A stretch of DNA of 29,664 bases from CAMAVH01 sp964628235 (GTDB lineage Bacteria > Pseudomonadota > Alphaproteobacteria > SMXQ01), in the NCBI GenBank assembly GCA_964628235.1, contig CAZVLU010000043.1, positions 1 to 29,664 of the forward strand, in the 5' to 3' direction. This document shows positions 7,468-14,935 of the stretch, one piece after another. The notes beneath the pieces were generated by a model. The model ran no database searches and was not told where the DNA came from. It saw only the letters and a program-made list of their open reading frames with translations. Within the stretch, counting starts at the first letter, position 1, and each line of letters begins with the position of its first letter. The translations under genes were made by a program, and so were the position numbers.

Positions 7468-7812
7468 TCAGTCGAAGATATCTGACAAAAATGACCGCTT
7501 ACGACGATAGCCACCCCGGTGTCCACCGTGCCCTGAACTATGACCATCGTCATAGTAGCCTTGGGACGGATAAGGCTCACCCTGTTGCGGCGCGGGCGGT
7601 GACGCATAGGTTTGGGATTGAGAGGGGACAGTATCAACGCTGCGCTCGATGATTTTGTCGAGCTCTCCTCGATCCAGCCAGACGCCGCGGCATTTCGGGC
7701 AATAGTCGATCTCGATGCCTTGACGCTCGCTCATGACCAGATCGACCCTGCAGACAGGACAAAGCAGCCCGTGTCCCTGACCTTCCGTAAGGGTATTTGA
7801 GATTTCTGACAT
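7468..7812 (-). CDS. TFIIB-type zinc-ribbon protein (zf-TFIIB)
   Basis: A 114-residue cytoplasmic protein with an intact zinc ribbon near the N-terminus: LLCPVC then, after MSERQGIEID, YCPKCRGVWLDRGELDKIIE. The two CPxC pairs form a four-cysteine Zn site. A Pro/Gln/Tyr-rich linker follows and then a His/Gly/Arg tail (GHSSGHGGHRGGYRRKR), which could bind metal or nucleic acid. The start ATG at 7812 is preferred over the ATG at 7818 because GAGGAG lies 6 nt before it but abuts the other. It is the first gene after the MerR-like promoter at 7866-7896 and precedes the CDF exporter by about 58 bp. The family role is poorly known; a metal buffer or regulator is inferred from context only. Confidence 0.85.
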   Translation of the reverse strand: MSEISNTLTEGQGHGLLCPVCRVDLVMSERQGIEIDYCPKCRGVWLDRGELDKIIERSVDTVPSQSQTYASPPAPQQGEPYPSQGYYDDGHSSGHGGHRGGYRRKRSFLSDIFD

Positions 7813-7865
7813 GGTCATCTCCTCATGTTCATTTGGCGAAGTTAGGGTTCAGCGAGCACGATCAT

Positions 7866-7896
7866 CATATAGGGTCTGTAGCTACTAGAGGTTCAA
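7866..7896 (-). promoter_or_regulatory. MerR-family (CadR/PbrR/ZntR-like) metal-responsive promoter
   Basis: Read on the minus strand, TTGAAC (7896-7891) and TATATG (7871-7866) are separated by 19 bp, the long spacer typical of MerR-activated promoters. The spacer holds the dyad CTCTAGTAGCTACAG (pattern CT-N-TAG-N3-CTA-N-AG). It closely resembles the CadR and PbrR operators from memory (TTGACCCTATAGTGGCTACA and similar). Transcription would run into the zinc-ribbon gene and the CDF exporter. No MerR-family gene is present in this window. Confidence 0.75.
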
Positions 7897-7907
7897 GGAG
7901 CACGGGT

Positions 7908-7949
7908 GAAAAAATCTAATGGCAGTCATCCGCCGATCCGTTCAGGCGG
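7908..7949 (-). terminator. Possible weak terminator after the NicO-like gene
   Basis: CCGCC (7930-7934) pairs with GGCGG (7945-7949); on the minus strand a run of six T follows about 15 nt downstream of the stem (A run at 7909-7914). The stem is only 5 bp and the T-run is distant, so this is weak. Its position between the NicO-like gene and the MerR-type promoter is sensible. Confidence 0.25.
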
Positions 7950-7966
7950 CCATATGCCTCGTTCCG

Positions 7967-9060
7967 CTAGAAACCGAAGGAGATGATGCCCGCGCCGAGG
8001 AACAGGATCAGGGCACCGAGGATGCCGCTTTCGTAACGCTCCAGGAATTCAAGGCGAAGCCGCCCCATCCCCGACATCGTCAGCCAGGTGAAGACCATCA
8101 TCCCGACAACAGTCGCAAGGGCCAGCACGGCGCTGAGCACGACAAACCCGATCCAGCCATAGCTGATGCCGGACAGGTAGACGGGCAGGAAACCCTCGCA
8201 GGGCGAGAACGTCAGAAGTGTGAACAGGCTGAGAATGACGGCCCGGTCCGATTTGACGCTTCCCGCCTTGCGCTGTTCGGCAACCGCTGCTGCCATCGAC
8301 TGAACCGCAGCGGCATGTTGATGCTCCTCGAAATAGACCTCGTGATAGTGGGCGTGATCGCCATGCGTAAAGGCGATGCGCGCCGTGAATTCGTGCGGTT
8401 CGGGAATCTCGTCGAGCGATTCGAGATATCCGTCTCGGGCGGCGAAGGAGAATGTCTGCCGGGAGCCATCGGGCCGCAGCGTCTCGACCGTCAGGGCGGC
8501 GGCGCGCGGCAGCGCCGATGCCCCATCGGCCCGTACCCGGAACTTGGGCGGGACGCCGGCCTCGAAGACCTCCAGCACCAATACGCCGTGCCCCGTGTCG
8601 ATCCGCTTCGTCTCGGAAGTGTGGTTATGACCGCTATGACCGTGGCCATTATGATCTTGGGCGCTGCGATCGGGACCTGCATGATCATGGCCATGAGAGC
8701 CGTGATCCTGGTCGCCGTGGCCTCCGCCGAAATGGCTGTGGCCGTGCCCGCCGCCGCGCGCCTGCCGGATCAGATAATAGAGCCCGAATAGGATCAGCGC
8801 GCCGCCGGCGATCCAGGGAAAGACGTTGCCGGTCCATTTGCTCGTTTCGATTCCGAGCCAGACGACCAGAACGCCAAGAATAGTGGTGAAAAGAACATGG
8901 CCCGAGCCGCAGGCGCGACCACCATGAGCGTCTTCGCCTTGCCCCAGCGCTGGCCGCGACCGGCCAGCACGAAGGGTAGCCAATGCGTCGGAATGGCGGC
9001 ATGAGCGAAGGCGACGACGAACCCGGTCGCCACGATGGAGAGAAAGAACGTTTCGGTCAT
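7967..9060 (-). pseudogene. His-rich NicO/RcnA-like metal transporter, frameshifted
   Basis: The product starts at the ATG at 9060 (MTETFFLSIVATGF) with AHAAIPTHWLPFVLAGRGQ, an amphipathic His-containing motif of this transporter group. The frame then has to shift: at about 8914 the 9060 frame reads VVAPAARAMF while the next frame continues ACGSGHVLFTTILGVLVVW. Restoring one G (GCG GCC instead of GCGCC) joins them as VVAACGSGHVLFTT. The rest has spans, a His-rich loop of about 45 residues (GGGHGHSH, HGSHGHDH, HGHSGHNH), a soluble insert and FSPCEGFLPVYLSGISYG. The repaired length is about 364 residues. It lies 14 bp downstream of the CsoR-family repressor. It may be truly broken or the base may have been lost in assembly. 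Metal is likely Ni, Co or Cu; not proven. Confidence 0.8.
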
Positions 9061-9074
9061 GAAAATCCGGCCGG

Positions 9075-9353
9075 TCAGAGGTATTTCGTGATCAGCTTGA
9101 ACTCGTCGATCGGCCGGCGCTGATCGCGTGGCAGAGGGCCGACGACGTCTTCCAGGCAATGATCGAGATGGTCCTGGATCAGCGTTTTCTTCGCCTGTCC
9201 GATCGCCTTTTCGACCGCGTGAAGCTGCTGCGCCACATCAATGCAGGGCCGGTTTGCCTCAATCATCTCGACGACGCTGCGCAGGTGCCCCTCGGCACGC
9301 TTCAGCCGCTTGACGATTTCAGGATGGCTTTCGTGGGGTTGAGAATTTGACAT
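9075..9353 (-). CDS. CsoR/RcnR-family metal-sensing transcriptional repressor
   Basis: A 92-residue all-helical repressor of the DUF156 family. The sequence PEIVKRLKRAEGHLRSVV starts the first helix. Metal-site residues visible are C37 (ANRPC), H62 and C66 (DHLDHC), the CsoR C-H-C triad. Histidines at positions 7 and 10 could add the fourth N-terminal ligand seen in RcnR (H-C-H-H) and InrS (H-C-H-C), so Ni or Co sensing is as plausible as Cu. The frame reaches 9422 but the ATG at 9353 gives the family's usual N-terminus. A palindrome resembling this family's operators lies just upstream, and the next gene 14 bp downstream is a metal transporter. It most likely autoregulates this pair and releases DNA when metal binds. 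Confidence 0.92.
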   Translation of the reverse strand: MSNSQPHESHPEIVKRLKRAEGHLRSVVEMIEANRPCIDVAQQLHAVEKAIGQAKKTLIQDHLDHCLEDVVGPLPRDQRRPIDEFKLITKYL

Positions 9354-9362
9354 GCCATTTCC

Positions 9363-9381
9363 TATCCTCCTGGAGGGGATA
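9363..9381. promoter_or_regulatory. CsoR/RcnR-type operator upstream of the repressor gene
   Basis: TATCCTCCTGGAGGGGATA contains the perfect palindrome CCTCC-T-GGAGG (9366-9376) within A/T flanks, the GC-tract pattern known for RcnR, FrmR and CsoR operators. On the minus strand a -35 TTGACT (9388-9383) abuts it and a weak -10 (GATAGG or ATAGGA) follows, so the operator fills the promoter spacer. The AGGAGG that looks like a ribosome site (12 nt from the ATG) is part of this palindrome. Confidence 0.6.
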
Positions 9382-9500
9382 AAGTCAACAGCAAGCTCAC
9401 TTCGGCGCGCAAACTGTCGCAATGCGCTGCGCAGGAGCCACCGTTTCGGAATCTGCGCGTTGCTTTGGATCCGGGCTCGAACGGGCGTCGATGGGACTTA

Positions 9501-9731
9501 TTAAACAGCCTGACGACCGGCTGCGCTATACAGGCCATAGCCGACCTTTATGAGCAGACCCTCTTCGCATATTCGGGCCAAGTAGCAGCGGGGAATACCT
9601 ATGTCCGTTAGATCGCGCGTCCGCACCACGCCGCGTTCAGCGGCCAGGGCGACAGTTCGGCCCCTCAACGAGGGCTTCGGGCCGCCGGCAAGGCTTAGTG
9701 CTTCTGCGCGCTCCCGGTCGCGCTTGCGCAT
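9501..9731 (-). CDS. AbiEi-family antitoxin fragment (type IV toxin-antitoxin)
   Basis: A 76-residue frame resembling only the N-terminal winged-helix part of AbiEi antitoxins: TVALAAERGVVRTRDLTDIGI, then RCYLARICEEGLLIKVGYGLYSA. In that family this part binds DNA at the operon promoter and is followed by a C-terminal domain that neutralises the AbiEii nucleotidyltransferase toxin. Here the frame stops at AAGRQAV just after the winged helix. No continuation was seen in the other minus-strand frames downstream, and no AbiEii gene is present. It is probably a relic of a lost toxin-antitoxin pair, or a stand-alone DNA-binding protein. The start is uncertain, with no clear ribosome site. Confidence 0.6.
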   Translation of the reverse strand: MRKRDRERAEALSLAGGPKPSLRGRTVALAAERGVVRTRDLTDIGIPRCYLARICEEGLLIKVGYGLYSAAGRQAV

Positions 9732-9852
9732 TTTGGGTGGATCTGGCTTAGTTGGGGGTAGGGAAACAGAGAACTCGTAGTTCGCATCTTCGGCGACCCC
9801 GGCGAGCCAATCTTCCTAGATTTAAACAACGATCTGATCCGGCCGGTCGCGG

Positions 9853-12800
9853 TCAGATGCCGTTCCCTGTCGGCTCAGCCAGGGTTTCTCCCGCGTCGCT
9901 CTGCGCGTCGGCCGGCGGCAGGACGACGACGAATTCCGCGCCGCCCTTGGCGTTGCGCGCCGTGATCGTGCCGCCCATCGTCGTGATGATGCCATAGCTG
10001 ACGGACAAGCCGAGCCCCGTCCCCATGCCCACTTCCTTGGTGGTGAAGAAGGGATCGAAGATGCGGGCTATGACATCCTCGGGGATGCCGCCGCCGCTGT
10101 CGCGCACGACGATGCGCAGGCCATCCTTGGCGTTGCCGACGCTGACGGTGATGCTGCCGATCGGCGCGTTTTTGAGCTTGTCATCCTGCTGACCCGCCGC
10201 CGCCTGTTCCATCGCCTGTGCCATGATGGCGTCCTTGGCGTTGCTGAGCAGGTTGATCAGCACCTGTTCGAGCTGCGAGGGACGCCCCATCACCATGGCG
10301 CTGTCGTCTTGCAAGCTCACGCTGAGCCGGATATTGGCCAGCGCGATTTGCCGGCTCAAGAGCTCGATGGCGGCCGACACGCTGGTGCGCGGATCGAAGC
10401 GCTCGAAGCCCTCCTTGTCGAGACGGCTGAAGACCCGCATGTGCAGGATCAGTTTTCCCAGACGCTCGCTCTGCTGCGCGATCAGATTGAGATTCTGCTT
10501 GAGGTAATCCTCGCCGGCGATGCCGCGCTCCATGCGGATCAGGGCATTGTCTGCCGCCATGCGCATGACGTTGAGCGGCTGATTCATCTCATGCGCCATG
10601 CCAGCGGCCATCTCGCCGACCGTCGCCAGTTTCGACGCCTGGAAGAGCTGCGCCTGCAAGGCTTTCTGTTCGCTGATATCGCGGATAATGGCGATCTGCA
10701 GCCAACGCCCGGGCATTTCGACCGAGGTCACGGCGATATCCATCGGAAATTGATCGCCGTCGGCGCGCCGTCCCATCATTTCGCGCGGGGACAAGGACGG
10801 CAATCCGTCGAGCGCGGTTTGCGGCGATCCATAGGAATCGGGAATCAGCAAACGAATCGGCTTTCCTACAACCTCGCTCGCCATATAGCCGAAAATGCGC
10901 TCTGCCGCCGGATTGAAGCTCTGGATGACGCCTTCTTGGTTCGTGGTGACAATCGCGTCGGCGACGTTGTCGAGAATGGCGCGCAAGCGTTCTTCGCTCT
11001 CGCGCACCGCCAACTCCGCCAATTTGCGTTCGGTCATGTCGGTGAAGGTGTTGATGAGCCCGCCGCCCGGCATCGCTGCTCGGTTGACCAACAAGGTGAT
11101 GCCAGACGCAAAGGTGTATTCGGTGCGGAAGGCTTCGCCGCGTTTCGCCGAATCGATACGCTGTTGTACCTGCTCCTCGCTATTCGGGCCAAAAGCGCCG
11201 CTCACCGCGTGATGGCGCAGAATGTCCTCGAACTTCATGCCGAGATGGATGAAGCCTGGGGGGAACTGCAAGAGGTCGATGTAGCGTTGGTTATAAGCCG
11301 CGAGGCGTAAATCGCCGTCATACACGGCGATGCCCTGCGCCATATGCTCGGTGATCGCTTCGAGTTGCGCCGATTTGCGCGCCGACTCGCGCTCGACCAG
11401 CCGACGCTCGGTGACGTCGTCGCAGACGCCGACCCATTCGCGCACGCTGCCGTCGTCGTTGCGGACCGGCACGCCGCGTACGGCGAAGGTGCGATAGCTC
11501 GCATCCTGACCGCGCACGCGATATTCCGTATTATATGGTTTCTTCGTCTCGATCGACAAAGACCATATGCGCCGGACATAGGCCGCGTCATCCGGATGCA
11601 ACGCCTTCATCCAGCCGTCGCCCCGCACCTCCGCCTCGCTCTGGCCTGTATAGGCCATCCAACCGGGCCCCATATCGGTGACGGCGCCATCCTTATCCGC
11701 GACCCAAATCATTTGCGCTGCCGACATGACGAGCGCCCTGTAGCGCGCCTCGTTCGCGCGCAAGGCCAATTCGGCGTTTTTGACGTCGGTCACGTCGGAG
11801 AAGGTACTGATATATCCGCCGTCCGGCATCGAACTCACGCGCAGCGAGATGTAACGCCCGCTCGCCGCAAGATATTCGTTGCTGCGATAGTGGTTCTGCT
11901 TAATTTCGAGGACCCGCTTTTCGATCAGCGCATCGAGGTCCTGCGGGCGCAATGTGCCGCGTGTGCCGGCGAGCCGCAAAACATCCTGATAGGACATGCC
12001 GAGCCGGATGTCTTCCGGCTTGTAACCCTGCAACTCGATATAGTTGCGGTTGTAGGCGATCAGCTTCAGGTCCTTGTCGTAGACGCTGATGCCGTGCGTC
12101 ATGTTCTCGAGCACCGCGCCGAGCAGCAACGACTTGTTCGCGGCCTCCTGCTCCACTTCTTTCAAGCGGGTGATGTCGGTGTGGTTGATGATGATAGTGC
12201 CGTTCGGCGCGTAATGCCGGCGGATCAACAGGATTCGGCCATCAGGGCGGCGATGCTCGTAGAAGTTGGCGCGGCCGAAACGTAGATCGTCGATCCGGCC
12301 TTGGATATAGGCTTGCGGGTCGCCTACCTCGCCATACTCGCCGCGCTCAAGATTGAAGCGAATCATCTCTTCGAAGGCCATGCCCTCGCGCGCGATGTTT
12401 GGCGGCAAGCCCCACATGTCGATCCACGGCTGATTGAAATTGATCAACCTCAAGTTCTCGTCGTAAACGCTGAGGCCGTCGCCCATGTTTTCGAGCGTGC
12501 TGCGCAGCAGCGTCGTCTTGCGCGCCAGCTCGCTCTCGGCGTTGACCAGGTCGGTCACGTCGCTATAGGCCGCGACGAAGCCGCCGCCGGGAAGCGGCTC
12601 GCGATGCTTCTTGACGTAGCGGCCGCTCGGCGTGCGGGCGATCGAGCCGCGCTGCATCAATTTGTGGCCGTATGTCGTGTGCTCTTCGATGATGCCGGCA
12701 AGGTCGCCCGGACCATATTCGCCAAGTTCGGCGGCGATGCGGACGGAGTCGGAATGCAGCGAACCGATCCGGGTGAACTCCTCCGGATAGCCAAAGGTCT

Positions 12801-14247
12801 CGACGCTCCTGCGATTCGTCAAAACCAGCTTGAAGTCCTTGTCATAGACGCGAATCGCCTGGTGCATGCTGTCGAGAATGAGCTGCATCAGTTGCGATTT
12901 CTTCTCCGACTCTTCATGAATGCGGACGCTATCGGTGATGTCGGTGAAGGTGACGATGAAGCCGCCGTCGTCCATCGGCTTGCGGTAGATCTGATGGACG
13001 CGCCCGCGCCGTCCGCGATGAATCGAATGACGCTCCAGGCCTTGGCGCGCGCCGTCCAGCCGGTCGCGCAGCACGTCTTCGACGTCCTTGTCGCCGTATT
13101 CGCCGAGGGCGGCGACGGCGCGGAGGATGCTCTCGTAAGTTTGTCCTTCGCGCAAAATGCCGGGCGGAAAATCGACCATCTCGACATATTGGCGGTTGAA
13201 TGAGATCAGGCGCTGGTTCGCGTCGAACAGCATGACGCCTTGATTCACGTTGTCGAGAATGGCCGAAATCTGCCGGCTTGCCTTTTCGCGTCGGCGGATT
13301 TGGCCGACGATGATGGCGGTGAGCTGCACTAGAACGAAAATGAGCGTCGCGACGTAAAACACGGCCGTCCAGCGCGTCATCGTATAAGGCGCCAGCACTT
13401 CGTTCATCTCGATGCCGATGGTGACGATGAGCGGTCGATCCGGCATTTTCCGGAAGGCGACATATCGCGCGAAATTGTCGCGATGGTGCGGATTGAAATG
13501 GACGCCAGCGCTTTTACCCGCAGCGATTTCCTGAAAGACCATGTCTTCGGAGAACGACTGGCCGACCGCCTCGGTGTAGGGCGCCCGCATCAGCATCATG
13601 CCGTCCATGTTGAACAGCGCGATGACGCTGTTCTTGCCGATGTTGAGCGATTCGTGAAACTTCTGGAAATAGTCGGTATCGACCGCCGCGAAGGCGACGC
13701 CGCCGAAACTGCCGTCTGGCTTGAGCACGGGACGGCTAAGGGCGATGACATGATTGCCGAGCCGGCGGGTGACGAAGGGAGTCGAAATCGTCAGCCCCGA
13801 ACGGGGATTATCTCGCGCCGCAATGAAGTAGTGGCGATCGCTGAGGTCTAAGCGCGGCGGCTCCGGACCTTGGTTGTCGCTGACCAGCATTCCATTCTCG
13901 TCGACATAGACCAGTCCGGAGATTTGCGGAAAGCGGTCGATGACGGGGCGCAACTCCTCGTAGAACTCCCGCGAATCGACAACGCCGTTGGCGAGGGCTT
14001 CTTCGACATATTCGACGGTCTCAAGCACCGCGGCATCGCTAGCCTGAATGATCGTCCGCGTATGTTCTTCCAAAGCGAGGGCGAGATTCTGCGACGACAG
14101 CAGCGCGCGCTCGACCACCAGATCGCGCTGGCGGCCTTGCTCCCAAATGATCAAGCCTGAGAAGACGACTGCGACGAAAACGCCGAGGCCGACGACCCAC
14201 CAGATCAGTCCGACGCTTTCCCGCGTCGTTCTTTTCTGCTCCTCCAT
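9853..14247 (-). CDS. Multi-PAS sensor histidine kinase with Cache-like sensor domain
   Basis: A 1464-residue inner-membrane sensor kinase. TM1 lies near residues 13-35, an extracytoplasmic Cache-like domain near 40-285 (VYVDENGMLVSDN, SDRHYFIAARDN), and TM2 near 293-316. Seven PAS domains follow: about 326-440, 456-567, 583-693, 711-822, 836-947 (with a PAC-like tail, WVGVCDDVTERR), 962-1072 and 1086-1194. The kinase core has the H-box GEMAAGMAHEMNQPLN with phospho-acceptor H1219, the N-box LINLLSNAKDA (about 1331-1341), DSGGGIP (G1) and GMGTGLGLS (G2). No receiver domain is present. The ATG at 14247 starts MEEQKRTTRESVGL. No response regulator is adjacent, so its partner is elsewhere. The ligand is unknown. 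Confidence 0.93.
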   Translation of the reverse strand: MEEQKRTTRESVGLIWWVVGLGVFVAVVFSGLIIWEQGRQRDLVVERALLSSQNLALALEEHTRTIIQASDAAVLETVEYVEEALANGVVDSREFYEELRPVIDRFPQISGLVYVDENGMLVSDNQGPEPPRLDLSDRHYFIAARDNPRSGLTISTPFVTRRLGNHVIALSRPVLKPDGSFGGVAFAAVDTDYFQKFHESLNIGKNSVIALFNMDGMMLMRAPYTEAVGQSFSEDMVFQEIAAGKSAGVHFNPHHRDNFARYVAFRKMPDRPLIVTIGIEMNEVLAPYTMTRWTAVFYVATLIFVLVQLTAIIVGQIRRREKASRQISAILDNVNQGVMLFDANQRLISFNRQYVEMVDFPPGILREGQTYESILRAVAALGEYGDKDVEDVLRDRLDGARQGLERHSIHRGRRGRVHQIYRKPMDDGGFIVTFTDITDSVRIHEESEKKSQLMQLILDSMHQAIRVYDKDFKLVLTNRRSVETFGYPEEFTRIGSLHSDSVRIAAELGEYGPGDLAGIIEEHTTYGHKLMQRGSIARTPSGRYVKKHREPLPGGGFVAAYSDVTDLVNAESELARKTTLLRSTLENMGDGLSVYDENLRLINFNQPWIDMWGLPPNIAREGMAFEEMIRFNLERGEYGEVGDPQAYIQGRIDDLRFGRANFYEHRRPDGRILLIRRHYAPNGTIIINHTDITRLKEVEQEAANKSLLLGAVLENMTHGISVYDKDLKLIAYNRNYIELQGYKPEDIRLGMSYQDVLRLAGTRGTLRPQDLDALIEKRVLEIKQNHYRSNEYLAASGRYISLRVSSMPDGGYISTFSDVTDVKNAELALRANEARYRALVMSAAQMIWVADKDGAVTDMGPGWMAYTGQSEAEVRGDGWMKALHPDDAAYVRRIWSLSIETKKPYNTEYRVRGQDASYRTFAVRGVPVRNDDGSVREWVGVCDDVTERRLVERESARKSAQLEAITEHMAQGIAVYDGDLRLAAYNQRYIDLLQFPPGFIHLGMKFEDILRHHAVSGAFGPNSEEQVQQRIDSAKRGEAFRTEYTFASGITLLVNRAAMPGGGLINTFTDMTERKLAELAVRESEERLRAILDNVADAIVTTNQEGVIQSFNPAAERIFGYMASEVVGKPIRLLIPDSYGSPQTALDGLPSLSPREMMGRRADGDQFPMDIAVTSVEMPGRWLQIAIIRDISEQKALQAQLFQASKLATVGEMAAGMAHEMNQPLNVMRMAADNALIRMERGIAGEDYLKQNLNLIAQQSERLGKLILHMRVFSRLDKEGFERFDPRTSVSAAIELLSRQIALANIRLSVSLQDDSAMVMGRPSQLEQVLINLLSNAKDAIMAQAMEQAAAGQQDDKLKNAPIGSITVSVGNAKDGLRIVVRDSGGGIPEDVIARIFDPFFTTKEVGMGTGLGLSVSYGIITTMGGTITARNAKGGAEFVVVLPPADAQSDAGETLAEPTGNGI

Positions 14248-14382
14248 GGCGCCCTATCCCCAATCCGCATTTATCGCGCCTGCCGCTCCCCCATGCGGCA
14301 TTGCTCGCCCCGACTGACTCGCCGATCGCAGCGCGGAGTTTAGCCCATAGCGCGCCACGGCGCTTAAGAAGATGTAAAGATG

Positions 14383-14406
14383 GATAAAATTTGCTATATT
14401 TTTATC
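14383..14406. promoter_or_regulatory. AT-rich inverted repeat around a -10-like box
   Basis: GATAAAA (14383-14389) and TTTTATC (14400-14406) form a perfect 7-bp inverted repeat with a 10-bp centre containing TATATT (14395-14400), which could be the -10 of the gene starting at 14431. It may be an operator in the divergent region between this gene and the sensor kinase. No regulator is assigned. Confidence 0.4.
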
Positions 14407-14430
14407 GTCATTGTTTTTCACGGAGCGGAC

Positions 14431-14802
14431 ATGGAACAAGGCAAAAGAGACGCACGCAGGTCTCGCGAAACCTCCGCGCCGAGATTGCACGCCAAAGTTG
14501 CCGGCTTCGCTCTCATACTCGTTTTGGCTGCGGCGTTCGCCGAGCGCGGCGCTTGGGCGCAAAGCGGGGTCATCATGGGCTCTGCCTTCGATCCGCATTC
14601 GCCGAGCGATTCGCTGCTACCCTCCGGCAGCTTCCGGCTCGACGGACCGAGCGACGCGCCGGCCGAAGATCCCAACGCCCTATGGCAAGCCGGCACGACC
14701 AGCCTCGGTCTGCAAATTTACGGCAGCTACAATTTGCAATCGAACGAGACCGAAGCGCCGGCACTCGCCGTCCCGCGCGAACAAGACCCCGCTCGCCCCT
14801 GA
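14431..14802 (+). CDS. Hypothetical signal-peptide or membrane-anchored small protein
   Basis: A 123-residue protein that I do not recognise. An Arg/Lys-rich N-terminus is followed by a hydrophobic segment (VAGFALILVLAAAFAE, about residues 23-38) and then WAQSG, a likely signal-peptide cleavage site or anchor. The mature part is rich in Ser, Pro, Asp and Asn (FDPHSPSDSLLPSGSFRLDG) with GLQIYGSYNLQSN and no Cys. The ATG at 14431 has GGAG 5 nt upstream and is preferred over the one at 14380, which would place the start inside the AT-rich regulatory region. It is divergent from the sensor kinase, so shared control is possible. Confidence 0.55.
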   Translation: MEQGKRDARRSRETSAPRLHAKVAGFALILVLAAAFAERGAWAQSGVIMGSAFDPHSPSDSLLPSGSFRLDGPSDAPAEDPNALWQAGTTSLGLQIYGSYNLQSNETEAPALAVPREQDPARP

Positions 14803-14881
14803 CCCTCGGCGCTCCAGTCCCCGTCGCCAGCAGTTGTCCTGACAGCGGTTAAGGCCTGACAAATCCTTCGACAATAAATTT

Positions 14882-14894
14882 GTTACTATATAAC
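14882..14894. promoter_or_regulatory. Zur-like box upstream of znuA
   Basis: GTTACTATATAAC (inverted repeat GTTA-N5-TAAC), followed by ATTAC, resembles alphaproteobacterial Zur sites, which are AT-rich palindromes built on GTTAT and ATAAC halves. It lies 41 bp before the znuA ATG and covers a possible -10 region (TATATA). Zur with bound zinc would block transcription; zinc shortage would relieve it. Confidence 0.65.
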
Positions 14895-14935
14895 ATTACT
14901 TAAGTGGACACTTTCGAGCTTCTGAAAGCCTTGCC

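Noticed and set aside
3861..9812. A complete integrative element between the two GAGCCAATC copies
   Set aside because: No integrase, transfer or phage gene is present and the repeat is only 9 bp; reported only as a weak attachment candidate.
9732..9852. Peptide-like plus-strand stretch reading VVRIFGDPGEPIFLDLNNDLIRP
   Set aside because: It looks protein-like but has no start, is interrupted close by, and matches no family I know; kept only as the possible edge of an old insertion.
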